The notes: generated by a model not told the origin, from the sequence alone. 64,000 nucleotides of DNA from an uncultured Blautia sp. (GCA_934394545.1 CAKRRG010000001.1:1-64000), one strand, 5' to 3'. Counted from the stretch's first letter, positions 55,606 through 64,000 are shown. Made by a program: numbers and translations.

Positions 55606-56592
55606 ATGAATGACAGTAATATGCCTCTTTTACTCAGACCGTCCGGAAAGGACTATCTCTGGGGCGGAAGCAGACTGAATGATGAATTTGAAAAGGGAAT
55701 CGATTTGTCCCCTGTGGCAGAAACCTGGGAATGTTCTACGCACCCGGATGGTCCGAGTTATGTGGTTGGCGGCGCGTTTGATGGTATGAAGCTGGCAGAA
55801 GTATTGCAAAAGCATCCGGAGTATTTGGGAGAACGTCACAAAGGAAAGAAGAATCTTCCAATCCTGATTAAATTTATTGATGCAAAAAAGGATCTTTCTG
55901 TTCAGGTGCATCCATCAGATGAATATGCAAGGAAACATGAGAACGGACAGTTAGGTAAAACGGAGATGTGGTATGTGCTGGATGCAAGTAAAACTGCAAA
56001 GCTGGTATATGGTTTGAAGCGTGACAGCTCCAAAGCAGAGCTGCAGAAAGCGATTGCTAATGGTACGGTTATGAATTATCTGCAGCAGATTTCAGTTCGA
56101 AAAAATGATCTGTTTTTTATTGAGGCCGGAACGATTCATGCAATTGGAGCAGGTACTCTGGTAGCAGAAATTCAGGAGAGTTCTAATTTAACGTATCGAC
56201 TGTATGATTATGACCGCGCAGGAAAAGATGGAAGGAAGCGGGAACTTCACATTGACAAAGCTCTGGAGGCAGCCAATCTGAAAAGCAGTATAGAGCCCCG
56301 GCAGCCGCTTCGAGTACTGAAATACCGTCAGGGAGTTGCTTCCGAGTTACTGACACGGTGTAAATATTTTGAAGTATATCGAATGCTTGTAAATACTGAG
56401 TGCCGTCAGAAAGTTCATTATCGCGCAGATGAAATTGCTTTTCGTGTGCTTCTGTGTGTTAATGGTTGTGGTACGATCTCCTATGAGGATGGAAGCATTG
56501 AGTTTTATAAAGGGGACTGTATCTTTGTCCCGGCGGATTCTGAAATACTTACCATTAGTGGACAGGCACAGTTTCTTGATGTAAGAGGATAA
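55606..56592 (+). CDS. manA: Mannose-6-phosphate isomerase, class I
   Basis: 328-residue zinc isomerase linking fructose-6-phosphate to mannose-6-phosphate. Motifs LLRPSGKDYLWGGSRL, IKFIDAKKDLSVQVHPSDEY and VEIQ-type AEIQESSNLTYRLYDYDR are present, with metal ligands in VHPSDE and AGTIHAIG. GAAGGAG precedes the ATG. Confidence 0.94.
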   Translation: MNDSNMPLLLRPSGKDYLWGGSRLNDEFEKGIDLSPVAETWECSTHPDGPSYVVGGAFDGMKLAEVLQKHPEYLGERHKGKKNLPILIKFIDAKKDLSVQVHPSDEYARKHENGQLGKTEMWYVLDASKTAKLVYGLKRDSSKAELQKAIANGTVMNYLQQISVRKNDLFFIEAGTIHAIGAGTLVAEIQESSNLTYRLYDYDRAGKDGRKRELHIDKALEAANLKSSIEPRQPLRVLKYRQGVASELLTRCKYFEVYRMLVNTECRQKVHYRADEIAFRVLLCVNGCGTISYEDGSIEFYKGDCIFVPADSEILTISGQAQFLDVRG

Positions 56593-56602
56593 CGGAATTA
56601 TC

Positions 56603-58312
56603 ATGAATGAGGATATGGAAATGGACTATAGGAAAGAATATGAGCGTTGGCTTAAACAGGCGACGATGGATGAGGATATTATTGAAGAACTGAAAACGAT
56701 GGATGATGCAAAGATGGAAGATGCTTTTTATCGAGATCTTGCTTTTGGTACCGGTGGACTGCGTGGTGTGATCGGTGCCGGTACAAACCGTATAAATATT
56801 TACACTATAGCAAAGGCTTCGCAGGGGCTGGCTGATTATCTGAAGAATAATTTTGAAAAACCATCTGTGGCAATTGGTTATGACAGCCGTATTAAGAGTG
56901 AGTTGTTTGCTAAAACTGCTGCCAGAGTGTTTGCAGCGAATGGTGTCGAGGTCAATATCTGGCCGGTTCTTATGCCGGTTCCAACAGTTTCTTTCGCAAC
57001 GAGGTATTTGCATACGTCTGCCGGTGTAATGATCACAGCATCTCATAATCCTTCCAAATACAATGGTTATAAAGTTTATGGTCCGGATGGCTGCCAGATC
57101 ACTGTGGAGGCAGCAGACAAAATCCTGAAAGAGATTGAGAAACTGGATATTTTTGCGGATGTCAGATACAGTGATTTTCAAACAGGAATTGCAAATGGTA
57201 GTATTCAGTATATTAAGGATGAAGTCTACACAGCGTTTGTAGAACAGGTGAAAGGCCAGTCAGTTCTATTTGGTGAGGAAGTTGATAAGAATATTGCAAT
57301 CGTATATAGTCCATTGAATGGAACTGGCTTAAAACCTGTTACCCGTACTTTGAAAGAGATGGGATATACGAATATTACGGTAGTGAAAGAGCAGGAGCAG
57401 CCTGACGGAAGGTTTCCGACCTGTCCGTATCCGAATCCGGAAATTGAGGAAGCAATGACACTGGGAATAGAATATGCAAAAAGGTGCAATGCAGATCTGA
57501 TGTTGGCGACAGACCCGGACTGCGACCGTGTGGGGATTGCGGTTAAGAATCACGCAGGAGAATATGAATTGCTGACGGGTAATCAGACGGGGCTGTTATT
57601 GTTGGATTATATTTGCAGTCAGCGCCAGAAACACAATAAAATGCCTGTGGATCCGGTTATGGTAAAAACCATTGTAACGATGGATATGGCTGAGCAGATC
57701 GCAGAGCATTACGGGTTACGTACAATCAATGTTCTGACAGGCTTTAAGTTTATTGGTGAACAGATTGGTAAGCTGGAACAGCAAAATAAAACTGACAGTT
57801 ATGTCTTTGGTTTTGAGGAAAGCTATGGTTATCTGACCGGATCCTATGTTCGCGATAAAGATGGTGTGAATGGCGCCTGCATGATTTGTGAGATGTTCAG
57901 TTACTATGCTACAAAAGGAATCAGTCTTCTGGATAAACTGGATGAATTGTACAGGATGTATGGATACTGTCTGAATACCCTGCACAGTTATGAATTTGAT
58001 GGTAGTGCTGGACTTGTTAAAATGCAGAAGATTATGAAGCTATTTCGTAGTGGTATTGAGAAATTTGGTAATAAAAAAGTATTTAAATTGTCAGATTATG
58101 CAGCAGGATTGGACGGCTTGCCAAAATCTGATGTATTGAAATTTGTACTGGAAGATAATTGTTCCATTGTGATTCGCCCGTCCGGAACAGAGCCGAAACT
58201 TAAGATATATATATCTGTCACTGCAGAAAATAAAGCTGCTGCTGAAAAAATGGAAGAAGAGATTTGCAGGAGCGCAAAAGAGTATCTGAATGTTGGTGAT
58301 TTTTTTAATTAG
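56603..58312 (+). CDS. Phosphomannomutase/phosphoglucomutase
   Basis: 569-residue alpha-D-phosphohexomutase. The phosphoserine site is TASHNPSKYNGYKVYG (about residue 144), metal-binding loop ATDPDCDRVGIAV, sugar-binding loop GFEESYGYLTGSYVRDKDG and C-terminal phosphate site IRPSGTEPKLKIYI. Many enzymes of this length are phosphoglucomutases; its operon position after manC and manA argues that it supplies mannose-1-phosphate. Last gene of the capsule region. Confidence 0.92.
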   Translation: MNEDMEMDYRKEYERWLKQATMDEDIIEELKTMDDAKMEDAFYRDLAFGTGGLRGVIGAGTNRINIYTIAKASQGLADYLKNNFEKPSVAIGYDSRIKSELFAKTAARVFAANGVEVNIWPVLMPVPTVSFATRYLHTSAGVMITASHNPSKYNGYKVYGPDGCQITVEAADKILKEIEKLDIFADVRYSDFQTGIANGSIQYIKDEVYTAFVEQVKGQSVLFGEEVDKNIAIVYSPLNGTGLKPVTRTLKEMGYTNITVVKEQEQPDGRFPTCPYPNPEIEEAMTLGIEYAKRCNADLMLATDPDCDRVGIAVKNHAGEYELLTGNQTGLLLLDYICSQRQKHNKMPVDPVMVKTIVTMDMAEQIAEHYGLRTINVLTGFKFIGEQIGKLEQQNKTDSYVFGFEESYGYLTGSYVRDKDGVNGACMICEMFSYYATKGISLLDKLDELYRMYGYCLNTLHSYEFDGSAGLVKMQKIMKLFRSGIEKFGNKKVFKLSDYAAGLDGLPKSDVLKFVLEDNCSIVIRPSGTEPKLKIYISVTAENKAAAEKMEEEICRSAKEYLNVGDFFN

Positions 58313-58359
58313 AATAATGAGATATCGAGACATAGGGAAATGATTGAAAAACCAGGAAT

Positions 58360-58383
58360 GCACCACAGCTGCGGCTGTGGTGC
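58360..58383 (+). terminator. Perfect 10-bp hairpin at the end of the capsule operon
   Basis: GCACCACAGC (58360-58369) and GCTGTGGTGC (58374-58383) around a TGCG tetraloop. There is no long T run, so termination strength is uncertain. The rest of the 242-bp gap holds a TATAAT box at 58518-58523 with a poor -35 region, probably the promoter of the next gene. Confidence 0.6.
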
Positions 58384-58554
58384 GAGTTGTTTATGGGGAG
58401 AAACAATTGTTCAGAGGGGCAGGAGAAGAAAGGATTGATAAGGGAAAGGCGCAATGCTATAATGAAATGACAGTGAAGGGGTAAAATAAATGTAGTGTGT
58501 ATTGTATAGAAGTTTGTTATAATATTATTAGAAAAAGAATCTGGAGGAAGAAAA

Positions 58555-59403
58555 ATGGAAATTTCTAAAAAGAAAAAACAAGATATTTTACCTGATGATA
58601 TCAAGGCAAATATATATGATAAAATTGAATTACTTATAGATTTTCATGGAATTACCAGATTAGAAATAGAAAAAGCTCAAGAAAAGGTAAAGCAAATTTT
58701 GTCACCAGATCGTTATAGTAGACGAGAAGGCGAATTTTCGGATGATGAATTATCAGCTTATGGAGATAGAAATTACATTTCAGCAGCCTCTTTAAAAAGA
58801 TACCATGATACGGAGAGCGTTATAAGATATTATTCAAAAGATGAAACAGAAATAATCACTATAAGTAAATTATTTCTTTCTGTTACATTAAATTATGAGA
58901 TGACTCATAAGTTGAATGACAATATTTCTCTTATGGCTCAGCTAATAGACGTGTTTAAGGAAGAAGAATATTTTGAAGTTGAAGGCTTATATCTGATAAA
59001 AAGAGATAGTATATACTGTAAATCATTATATCGTTTATACCAATGTTATAATAAAGAAATGTTTGCAGATGCAAGTTATTTAATTCAGAGAAATGAAAAA
59101 AGTGTTCAACCAGAATCAACATCTATTTGTAATAAGTTTAAGTATGGAAAATATAATGTGAGCATAGTGAAATCAGTTATCAAAGGGCGTACCTCATGTG
59201 GAGAAGAAATTTATGAGGGGAAAATGGATACTTTTGTTTCATGTGATACTTTTGAGGAATCAATAAATGTTGAAGATATAATAAAAGAGTTGAATGATAT
59301 TTCTTTTAAATTGTTTATAAGTCATATTACAGAAGGATTTGCAAATGATTTGATTAGTGGAAAAACAGATAAAGTAATAGGTGGGGTGAATGTAAATGAG
59401 TAA
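58555..59403 (+). CDS. Hypothetical protein, first gene of an accessory cassette
   Basis: 282 residues, AT-rich codon use, GGAGG ribosome site. The N-terminus is lysine-rich (MEISKKKKQDILPDD) and the protein is charged and soluble, with an all-beta-looking second half. A central segment (KLFLSVTLNYEMTHKLNDN) is reminiscent of proteins that scaffold other factors, but no family was recognised. It overlaps the following 58-residue frame by 8 bp and so is probably co-translated with it and with the metallo-hydrolase. Confidence 0.7.
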   Translation: MEISKKKKQDILPDDIKANIYDKIELLIDFHGITRLEIEKAQEKVKQILSPDRYSRREGEFSDDELSAYGDRNYISAASLKRYHDTESVIRYYSKDETEIITISKLFLSVTLNYEMTHKLNDNISLMAQLIDVFKEEEYFEVEGLYLIKRDSIYCKSLYRLYQCYNKEMFADASYLIQRNEKSVQPESTSICNKFKYGKYNVSIVKSVIKGRTSCGEEIYEGKMDTFVSCDTFEESINVEDIIKELNDISFKLFISHITEGFANDLISGKTDKVIGGVNVNE

Positions 59404-59572
59404 GAGTGTAAAAACAAAAGGACTTGTAAAAGCCAGAAGTGTTTCGTCGATGAAGGGGTGTAGAGCAAAGGTAGAATTTCATGCAGAAAACCAACGAGTA
59501 GCAACATATCCAAGAATAAAAAGAGATAATGTTTTTGATGTAAATAATATAGTGAGATTTAAGGAAAAATAA
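59396..59572 (+). CDS. 58-residue basic protein
   Basis: Short frame from ATG 59396 to TAA 59572, overlapping the upstream gene by 8 bp and ending two bases before the next ATG. Sequence starts MSKSVKTKGLVKARSVSSMK; very basic N-terminal half, then a patterned beta-like half (VEFHAENQRVATYPRIKRD). The tight coupling on both sides argues it is a real gene. Function unknown. Confidence 0.6.
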   Translation: MSKSVKTKGLVKARSVSSMKGCRAKVEFHAENQRVATYPRIKRDNVFDVNNIVRFKEK

Positions 59573-59574
59573 TT

Positions 59575-60546
59575 ATGATTACATTAAATAAAACGGAAGA
59601 AGTTCATATTTCAATTTATCATATTGGATATACTTCAGAAGGAGAAAGTAGTCTTTTTATATTACACACATCAGCTGGAAATGTTTTGTATTCGTTAGTA
59701 ATTGATTGCTATGAAGAAAATAGCAATGAAACTGACAGAATATTAAGAGAATGGAAGTTGGAAGGAAAGGTAAATCTTATAATATGGACACATCCTCATG
59801 ATGATCACTCTATAGGAATGGAACGTATAATAAAAAAATATAGTAATAAATCAACAAAAATATGTACGGCAAATGTTTTTACAGACATTGAACAATATTC
59901 AGAAAAATGTCAAGCAGTTATTTGGTACTTATATTCATTGAATAAAGGAAAGAGTGCTGCTAATAGACGAGAAATAAATCCATTATGTCATTTCCCAGAG
60001 AAGATGGACAGAATAGAATTCAATGGAAAGAATATTATAAAAGAAATGGAAGTTTTATGTATTGCGCCTTTTCAAAATTTAGGAGGAATGCAAGGGCTAA
60101 ATAAGGCTAATAATGTAAATCAAATTGGGATAGCGTGTATTGTAAAAGTACTTTTAAATTCAGGCTATATTAATTTTATGTTTGCGGGAGATATGGATCA
60201 TGCCACTATAGAACTATTAAATAGTAGAGCAGAAGAAGAGAATATTCCTAGAATCTACAATTATATAAAGATACCACATCATGGAAGTGCTGGATCTTCT
60301 AATATGATTGAATTTTTAAATTCACTGGAAGGGGAGAAATCAGAATACGCAACTACTTCAGTTTTTAAAAGTAATAATTTACCAGTAATGGAGGTTTTAC
60401 AAAATTATAAAAAAGTAACAGAAGAAGTTGTGTGTACATCAGATATAGAACGTGAAAAATATGGAATAGGAGTTATTCATTTAGAATACAATTTAAGTGA
60501 TTTGACTGTAAAAAAAGAATATGGTGGCACAGCAAGTGTAATATGA
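59575..60546 (+). CDS. Metallo-beta-lactamase-fold hydrolase
   Basis: 323 residues. Metal motifs: WTHPHDDHSIGM (HxHxDH, about residue 75), FAGDMDHATIELL and IPHHGSAGSSNMIEF, the spacing of ComEC/Rec2-type or phosphodiesterase-like MBL proteins. Soluble with no signal peptide. Third gene of an overlapping trio; substrate unknown. Enzymes of this fold hydrolyse nucleic acids or cyclic nucleotides among other substrates, which would fit a defence or signalling role, but that is conjecture. Confidence 0.8.
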   Translation: MITLNKTEEVHISIYHIGYTSEGESSLFILHTSAGNVLYSLVIDCYEENSNETDRILREWKLEGKVNLIIWTHPHDDHSIGMERIIKKYSNKSTKICTANVFTDIEQYSEKCQAVIWYLYSLNKGKSAANRREINPLCHFPEKMDRIEFNGKNIIKEMEVLCIAPFQNLGGMQGLNKANNVNQIGIACIVKVLLNSGYINFMFAGDMDHATIELLNSRAEEENIPRIYNYIKIPHHGSAGSSNMIEFLNSLEGEKSEYATTSVFKSNNLPVMEVLQNYKKVTEEVVCTSDIEREKYGIGVIHLEYNLSDLTVKKEYGGTASVI

Positions 60547-60572
60547 GAACTTCCAGAAAAAGTTCCACCTAA

Positions 60573-60659
60573 ACAAAATTAAGAGAATACAGTGATTCAA
60601 AAGTATCAGATTTTCTTGCGAGACTTACAGATAATCAGAGGATAGGATTTGGAGAATAG
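60573..60659 (+). pseudogene. Short C-terminal gene fragment
   Basis: A frame without start codon reads KLREYSDSKVSDFLARL and continues ten residues to a TAG at 60657-60659, with protein-like composition; a stop lies just upstream. It looks like the tail of a lost gene. Confidence 0.3.
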
Positions 60660-60701
60660 ATAAAAAAGTAAATATTAATAGACGATAAAGCGGGTGGTCG
60701 A

Positions 60702-62696
60702 ATGAATGATTTTACAATTCTTCATTTATCAGATTTGCATATCAATCAGAAGGGTGAAAGATTATCAACTTTGATGGATAATCTACTGATTGATATTAAA
60801 CAGGAAATGGAGTTGGTAGACAATATTATTGTTGTTGTAACGGGAGATATAGTACACAAGGGAAATTACGATTATAAGGAAAATGCAATTGCCTTTTTTA
60901 AGCAGTTAAAAAACGTTCTCAAAGAAAAAGTTAAGGATATTTATATTGTACCGGGCAATCACGATAAAGTCAGGAATTCTATTGATGCCAAGATAATCCA
61001 GGAATATAAATTTGAAGGTGATGTAGCTGATAAATTTTACAAAGACTACTGGAAGTACATAATGGTAAGTTTTGCAGATTATCAGGATATGGTCAAGAAG
61101 ATATATGAGATTTTTGTGGATAAAACAAAAGTTGAGAAAAAAGTAAAAGCGAATACATATGGGGCTTTTGTTACGGAAATTAATGACAAAAGAATATGTT
61201 TTATGGCGTTTAATACGGCATGGAGTTGTCTGGGTGATACTGATGAGCGGAATTTGAAGTTTGGAAAATTTCAATTAAATGAGATCAAAGAAGAATATAA
61301 GGAAAAAATGGGAAAGTCAGGATATGATTTGGTGATAGCAGTGGCACATCATCCATTGAACTGGCTGACAGGGGAAGAAGAAACTTTACTGCAGACCAAT
61401 ATTTTATCGAATTTTTCATTGAACTGTAATATTTATATCAGTGGACATATACATAACAGAGATATTATTAACTGGCAGAGCACAAGACATTCTTTGACTA
61501 CACTTGTATCTGGAATTGGCTGGCCGGATGAAGAAGAGGATATGCAGCATCCATATGCTCATACATATTCAAGCTACACATTTAATCTGGATATTAATTC
61601 TATTGATGTATATGTAAGAAGCAGTGATGATAATAGTTCATTTGAACCGGATTTCAGAATATACACAAAGAAACGGGATAAGGCTAATAATAAAATTGTC
61701 ATGCCGATAGACAGTAATAAAACACAGGCATATTTTAATTTAGGAGTAGTAAAAGGGCGATCGCCAAAATCTTATTATATAACTGAAAAAGCATTATCGT
61801 TGATTCAGGTATATACACCAATGGTAGGTAGATTTAGAAAACAGATGTATGTATCACAAAATAGGGTTAAGAAGGATGTTTTGGATCAGATTATAGGATA
61901 CATGTGGCATGAACAGGAAAAATTAGATGCTGAAAAAGATCCTGATCGAATCAATATATATGAAGAAAACATAGAAAAAATTGAGGACATTTGGGAAATG
62001 TTGGACGAATGTTTTTTTAGAGGAATGGATTTAAACGAGAATGCACGAAATTTTTTAGAAGAACATTCAGAAATTGTAGATAAGTGTTTGTTTTCATATA
62101 TGCAGAATATATGCTCAAGTTTGAGTAAGCTTTTAGAGGAAAATTTAGAGAAAATAGAGATGCTTTCATCAGAAAAAAAGGATGAAGAGCCATTAGCACA
62201 TACTGCAAGGGTTCATTTTAGAGGATATAACATTGAAACAGATGAGTATGAATCACTATGTTTAGGAGATTCTTTAACCTGGTCGAGTTACCAAATGAGA
62301 AATCAAAAATGGGGAGAATTATTGGAAGAAGCGTATAAGGCAAAACATTCGTTGGTTGCATCTGTTAATCAGACATACTGTTGTGAAAGTTATAATATTA
62401 ATGATCAAAAGGAAGAAGATACCTACAAATGGATAGACTTTATGACTTATATACCTGATTTTATAGGAAATGATTATGTGTTATATGATGTACAAACGGA
62501 TAAAATTATGAAGCAGCGTCCGTGGATTACTTTTGGCATTACTGTATATGCTAAAAAGAATAGTAATATGCTTTACATTCTTGACTATTTAGAAATAGGT
62601 CAGATTATAACAGATTGTTTTAAAGAGTTTAAAACGTGTATGCCAATAAATATGGAAAGATTTGTAAAGGGAAGATTACAACAAAAATGGGAGTGA
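60702..62696 (+). CDS. Calcineurin-like metallophosphoesterase with long C-terminal domain
   Basis: 664 residues. The N-terminal 290 residues contain the full metallophosphoesterase set: LHLSDLHIN (DxH), VTGDIVHKG, VPGNHDKVR (GNHD), VAHHPLNWL and SGHIHNRD (GHxH). The remaining 370 residues match no family I recognise; they are charged, partly helical, and contain two mildly aromatic segments. No membrane helix. The pairing of a nucleolytic or phosphodiesterase head with an unknown tail resembles several anti-phage effectors, but no known system is identified. Confidence 0.82.
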   Translation: MNDFTILHLSDLHINQKGERLSTLMDNLLIDIKQEMELVDNIIVVVTGDIVHKGNYDYKENAIAFFKQLKNVLKEKVKDIYIVPGNHDKVRNSIDAKIIQEYKFEGDVADKFYKDYWKYIMVSFADYQDMVKKIYEIFVDKTKVEKKVKANTYGAFVTEINDKRICFMAFNTAWSCLGDTDERNLKFGKFQLNEIKEEYKEKMGKSGYDLVIAVAHHPLNWLTGEEETLLQTNILSNFSLNCNIYISGHIHNRDIINWQSTRHSLTTLVSGIGWPDEEEDMQHPYAHTYSSYTFNLDINSIDVYVRSSDDNSSFEPDFRIYTKKRDKANNKIVMPIDSNKTQAYFNLGVVKGRSPKSYYITEKALSLIQVYTPMVGRFRKQMYVSQNRVKKDVLDQIIGYMWHEQEKLDAEKDPDRINIYEENIEKIEDIWEMLDECFFRGMDLNENARNFLEEHSEIVDKCLFSYMQNICSSLSKLLEENLEKIEMLSSEKKDEEPLAHTARVHFRGYNIETDEYESLCLGDSLTWSSYQMRNQKWGELLEEAYKAKHSLVASVNQTYCCESYNINDQKEEDTYKWIDFMTYIPDFIGNDYVLYDVQTDKIMKQRPWITFGITVYAKKNSNMLYILDYLEIGQIITDCFKEFKTCMPINMERFVKGRLQQKWE

Positions 62697-62701
62697 TGTA
62701 A

Positions 62702-63091
62702 ATGTCAAATAAGAAATGGATGCCAATATTACCAGAGATAGTGTCAAAAGATATAGATGATAAGGAAACTGTGTGGGTAAATACAAATAGGTTATATGAA
62801 AAAATGGCATTAGCTATAAGATGTATTCCTGATAAAAATACACGAGTGCAGGTTATTAAAATTCAGCAGAATGCCCTGGCAAAGATGAAAACAGAAGGAG
62901 AAATGTTTGTTCCAATGACGGTTGGAGATGTTAAGATTAGTTTTGGATCGAATATTGATAAAATGCCGTATAATACGTTTCGAATTGAAGTAGTGGCAGA
63001 AGATAATGATACGGCAAAATGGAAAAATAGAAAACAAAAGTTATCCAGAAAATTTTGGAGCGAAAGCAACAAGAACGGCTGCTACATATAA
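62702..63091 (+). CDS. Small hypothetical protein, possibly frameshifted near its end
   Basis: 129 residues, starting five bases after the phosphoesterase stop and so probably co-translated. It begins MSNKKWMPILPEIV. The last 15 residues (RKFWSESNKNGCYI) look unnatural, whereas the +1 frame from about 63040 reads KVIQKILERKQQERLLHIKG and runs to a stop at 63117. A one-base change in the AAAACAAAAG tract would join the two. No family recognised. Confidence 0.6.
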   Translation: MSNKKWMPILPEIVSKDIDDKETVWVNTNRLYEKMALAIRCIPDKNTRVQVIKIQQNALAKMKTEGEMFVPMTVGDVKISFGSNIDKMPYNTFRIEVVAEDNDTAKWKNRKQKLSRKFWSESNKNGCYI

Positions 63092-63217
63092 AAGGTGCTA
63101 AAGTGACACTGGGCTAATTAAGAATAGATGACGAAGGAGAGTATTACATATGAGAAACTTATCCAGTTTTGGCACTTGAAATGACAGTGATTTACTCCAA
63201 AAGGAAGGGAAAATTAT

Positions 63218-63652
63218 ATGCTGAATATATTTTATGGTGATATGAAAGAAGCAGTTTATAATACGGCAGCATATTTCAAGTATGATTATGAAGATAGCTG
63301 GATTACAGATTCGTTTGTAAGAGAAATGGTAAGAGACGTAGATCAATCGACTGTTCTGGATAGTGGAGTAATTGACAGTCCAATTTTAGGGAAAATTCCA
63401 CCAACAGGATTATCTGGTGGTGTTAAAACATTAATTTTGGTGAAGTTTGAGAAAAATAAGATTTTTAATGCATCGACATGCGGAGACAATTGCGCAAAAT
63501 GGTTATTGAAAATTGCAGAAAATGAAGATAGAACAATCAACTTACGTCATTTGATGAAGTTTGAAGAAGAATTTGATATTCGTATCCTTAACACCAATCA
63601 GATTGTACACACCATGGAAGAACTAGTGTCAATTGCAGGTGAATTTGTTTGA
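63218..63652 (+). CDS. DUF4869-like protein
   Basis: 144 residues: MLNIFYGDMKEAVYNTAAYF start, central DSPILGKIPPTGLSGGVKTL, and NASTCGDNCAKWLLKIAENE. The pattern matches DUF4869 proteins of Lachnospiraceae, which usually stand directly before a small P-loop ATPase, as here. AAGGAAGGG lies upstream. Function unknown. Confidence 0.7.
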   Translation: MLNIFYGDMKEAVYNTAAYFKYDYEDSWITDSFVREMVRDVDQSTVLDSGVIDSPILGKIPPTGLSGGVKTLILVKFEKNKIFNASTCGDNCAKWLLKIAENEDRTINLRHLMKFEEEFDIRILNTNQIVHTMEELVSIAGEFV

Positions 63653-63667
63653 TGATAGGAGAATGCG

Positions 63668-64000
63668 ATGAAAGGGAAACATAAAGTCGTTGTATCGACC
63701 AAGCGGTTAAAGTATGAATTTGAACTTCGAAGAAATCTGACGATTATCCAAGGCGATAGTGCAACTGGAAAAACTACGCTTGTGGATATGATTCGGGATT
63801 TTGTAAATAATCCATCTGGTACACCTGTAGAACTGATATGTGATAAAAAATGTTATGTGGTTGAAGGAAGTTTATGGAAAGAGCAGTTATCAGGAATATC
63901 AGATGGAATTGTATTTATTGATGAGGGAAATGAATTCATAAGGACAGTAGGTTTTGCAGATATAATTCAAAAAACAGATAATTATTATGTGATAGTTACA
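63668..64000 (+). CDS. P-loop ATPase partner of DUF4869 (cut by the window end)
   Basis: First 111 residues of an ATP-binding protein: Walker A GDSATGKTTLVD (residues 29-40) and Walker B GIVFIDEGNEF. It starts 15 bases after the DUF4869 gene, with AGGAG upstream. The rest lies outside the window. Confidence 0.8.
   Translation, partial: MKGKHKVVVSTKRLKYEFELRRNLTIIQGDSATGKTTLVDMIRDFVNNPSGTPVELICDKKCYVVEGSLWKEQLSGISDGIVFIDEGNEFIRTVGFADIIQKTDNYYVIVT

Noticed and set aside
63150-63179. Nine-codon frame with a strong ribosome site (MRNLSSFGT)
   Set aside because: Too short to support as a gene; probably the remains of a lost gene start before the DUF4869 gene.

Overview
The window looks like a chromosomal piece of a low-to-mid GC gut Firmicute, most likely a Lachnospiraceae (Blautia / Mediterraneibacter-like). 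The basis is strong AGGAGG ribosome sites, clostridial amino-acid and polyamine genes, a Wzx/Wzy capsule locus and DUF4869-type accessory genes. The genus is inferred from gene content, not proven.

Region 1 (1-7.3 kb) holds the end of a secretion operon (yajC), a terminator, then a five-gene biosynthetic operon leuB-ilvD-ilvB-serC-serA with tight or overlapping junctions. Region 2 (7.25-7.79 kb) holds a compact candidate type I toxin-antitoxin locus: a 32-residue hydrophobic peptide on the minus strand faces a short plus-strand RNA with its own promoter and a shared terminator. A 166-bp palindromic MITE-like unit sits exactly between the toxin's Shine-Dalgarno and its start codon. Region 3 (7.8-22.4 kb) holds a PfkB sugar kinase, a divergent and apparently degenerate branching-enzyme paralogue with a lysine-rich tail, tRNA-Thr(CGT), two consecutive spermidine/putrescine-type ABC transporters (one with a permease-binding-protein fusion), PTS enzyme I and a DUF362 ferredoxin protein. 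Region 4 (22.4-26 kb) holds a homocysteine-methyltransferase family gene, an LCP cell-wall ligase and two small fragments or orphan ORFs.

Region 5 (26-29.2 kb) is the most unusual part. A tyrosine recombinase gene diverges from a TnpB/Cas12f-like gene in which two of the three RuvC acidic positions appear to be replaced. About 190 bp of highly structured non-coding sequence lies directly downstream, followed by a terminator just before the capsule operon. A 10-bp motif near the 3' end of the structured region recurs over the putative promoter of the recombinase. This resembles an exapted, nuclease-dead RNA-guided repressor (TldR-like) parked at the head of a capsule locus.

Region 6 (29.2-58.3 kb) is a Wzx/Wzy capsular polysaccharide locus. 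It has PglF/PglE-like enzymes, an ATP-grasp ligase and a PglC-like initiating transferase; glycosyltransferases including a GT11 alpha-1,2-fucosyltransferase; Wzy and Wzx; a CapE/CapF/CapG set for UDP-N-acetyl-L-fucosamine; a bifunctional Fkp for L-fucose salvage; and a complete de novo GDP-L-fucose set (Gmd, Fcl, ManC, ManA, phosphomannomutase). An AraC regulator sits between salvage and de novo genes. The central genes (about 32.5-43.4 kb) are markedly more AT-rich than the flanks and contain the remnant of an insertion sequence, which suggests cassette exchange. The predicted polymer contains fucose and amino-deoxy sugars and could mimic host fucosylated glycans.

Region 7 (58.5-64 kb) is an AT-rich accessory block of largely unrecognised genes: an unknown protein, a 58-residue ORF, a metallo-beta-lactamase-fold hydrolase, a calcineurin-like phosphoesterase with a long unknown C-terminus, a possibly frameshifted small protein, a DUF4869-like protein and the start of a P-loop ATPase. 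It may contain stress or defence modules, but no known system could be assigned from sequence alone.
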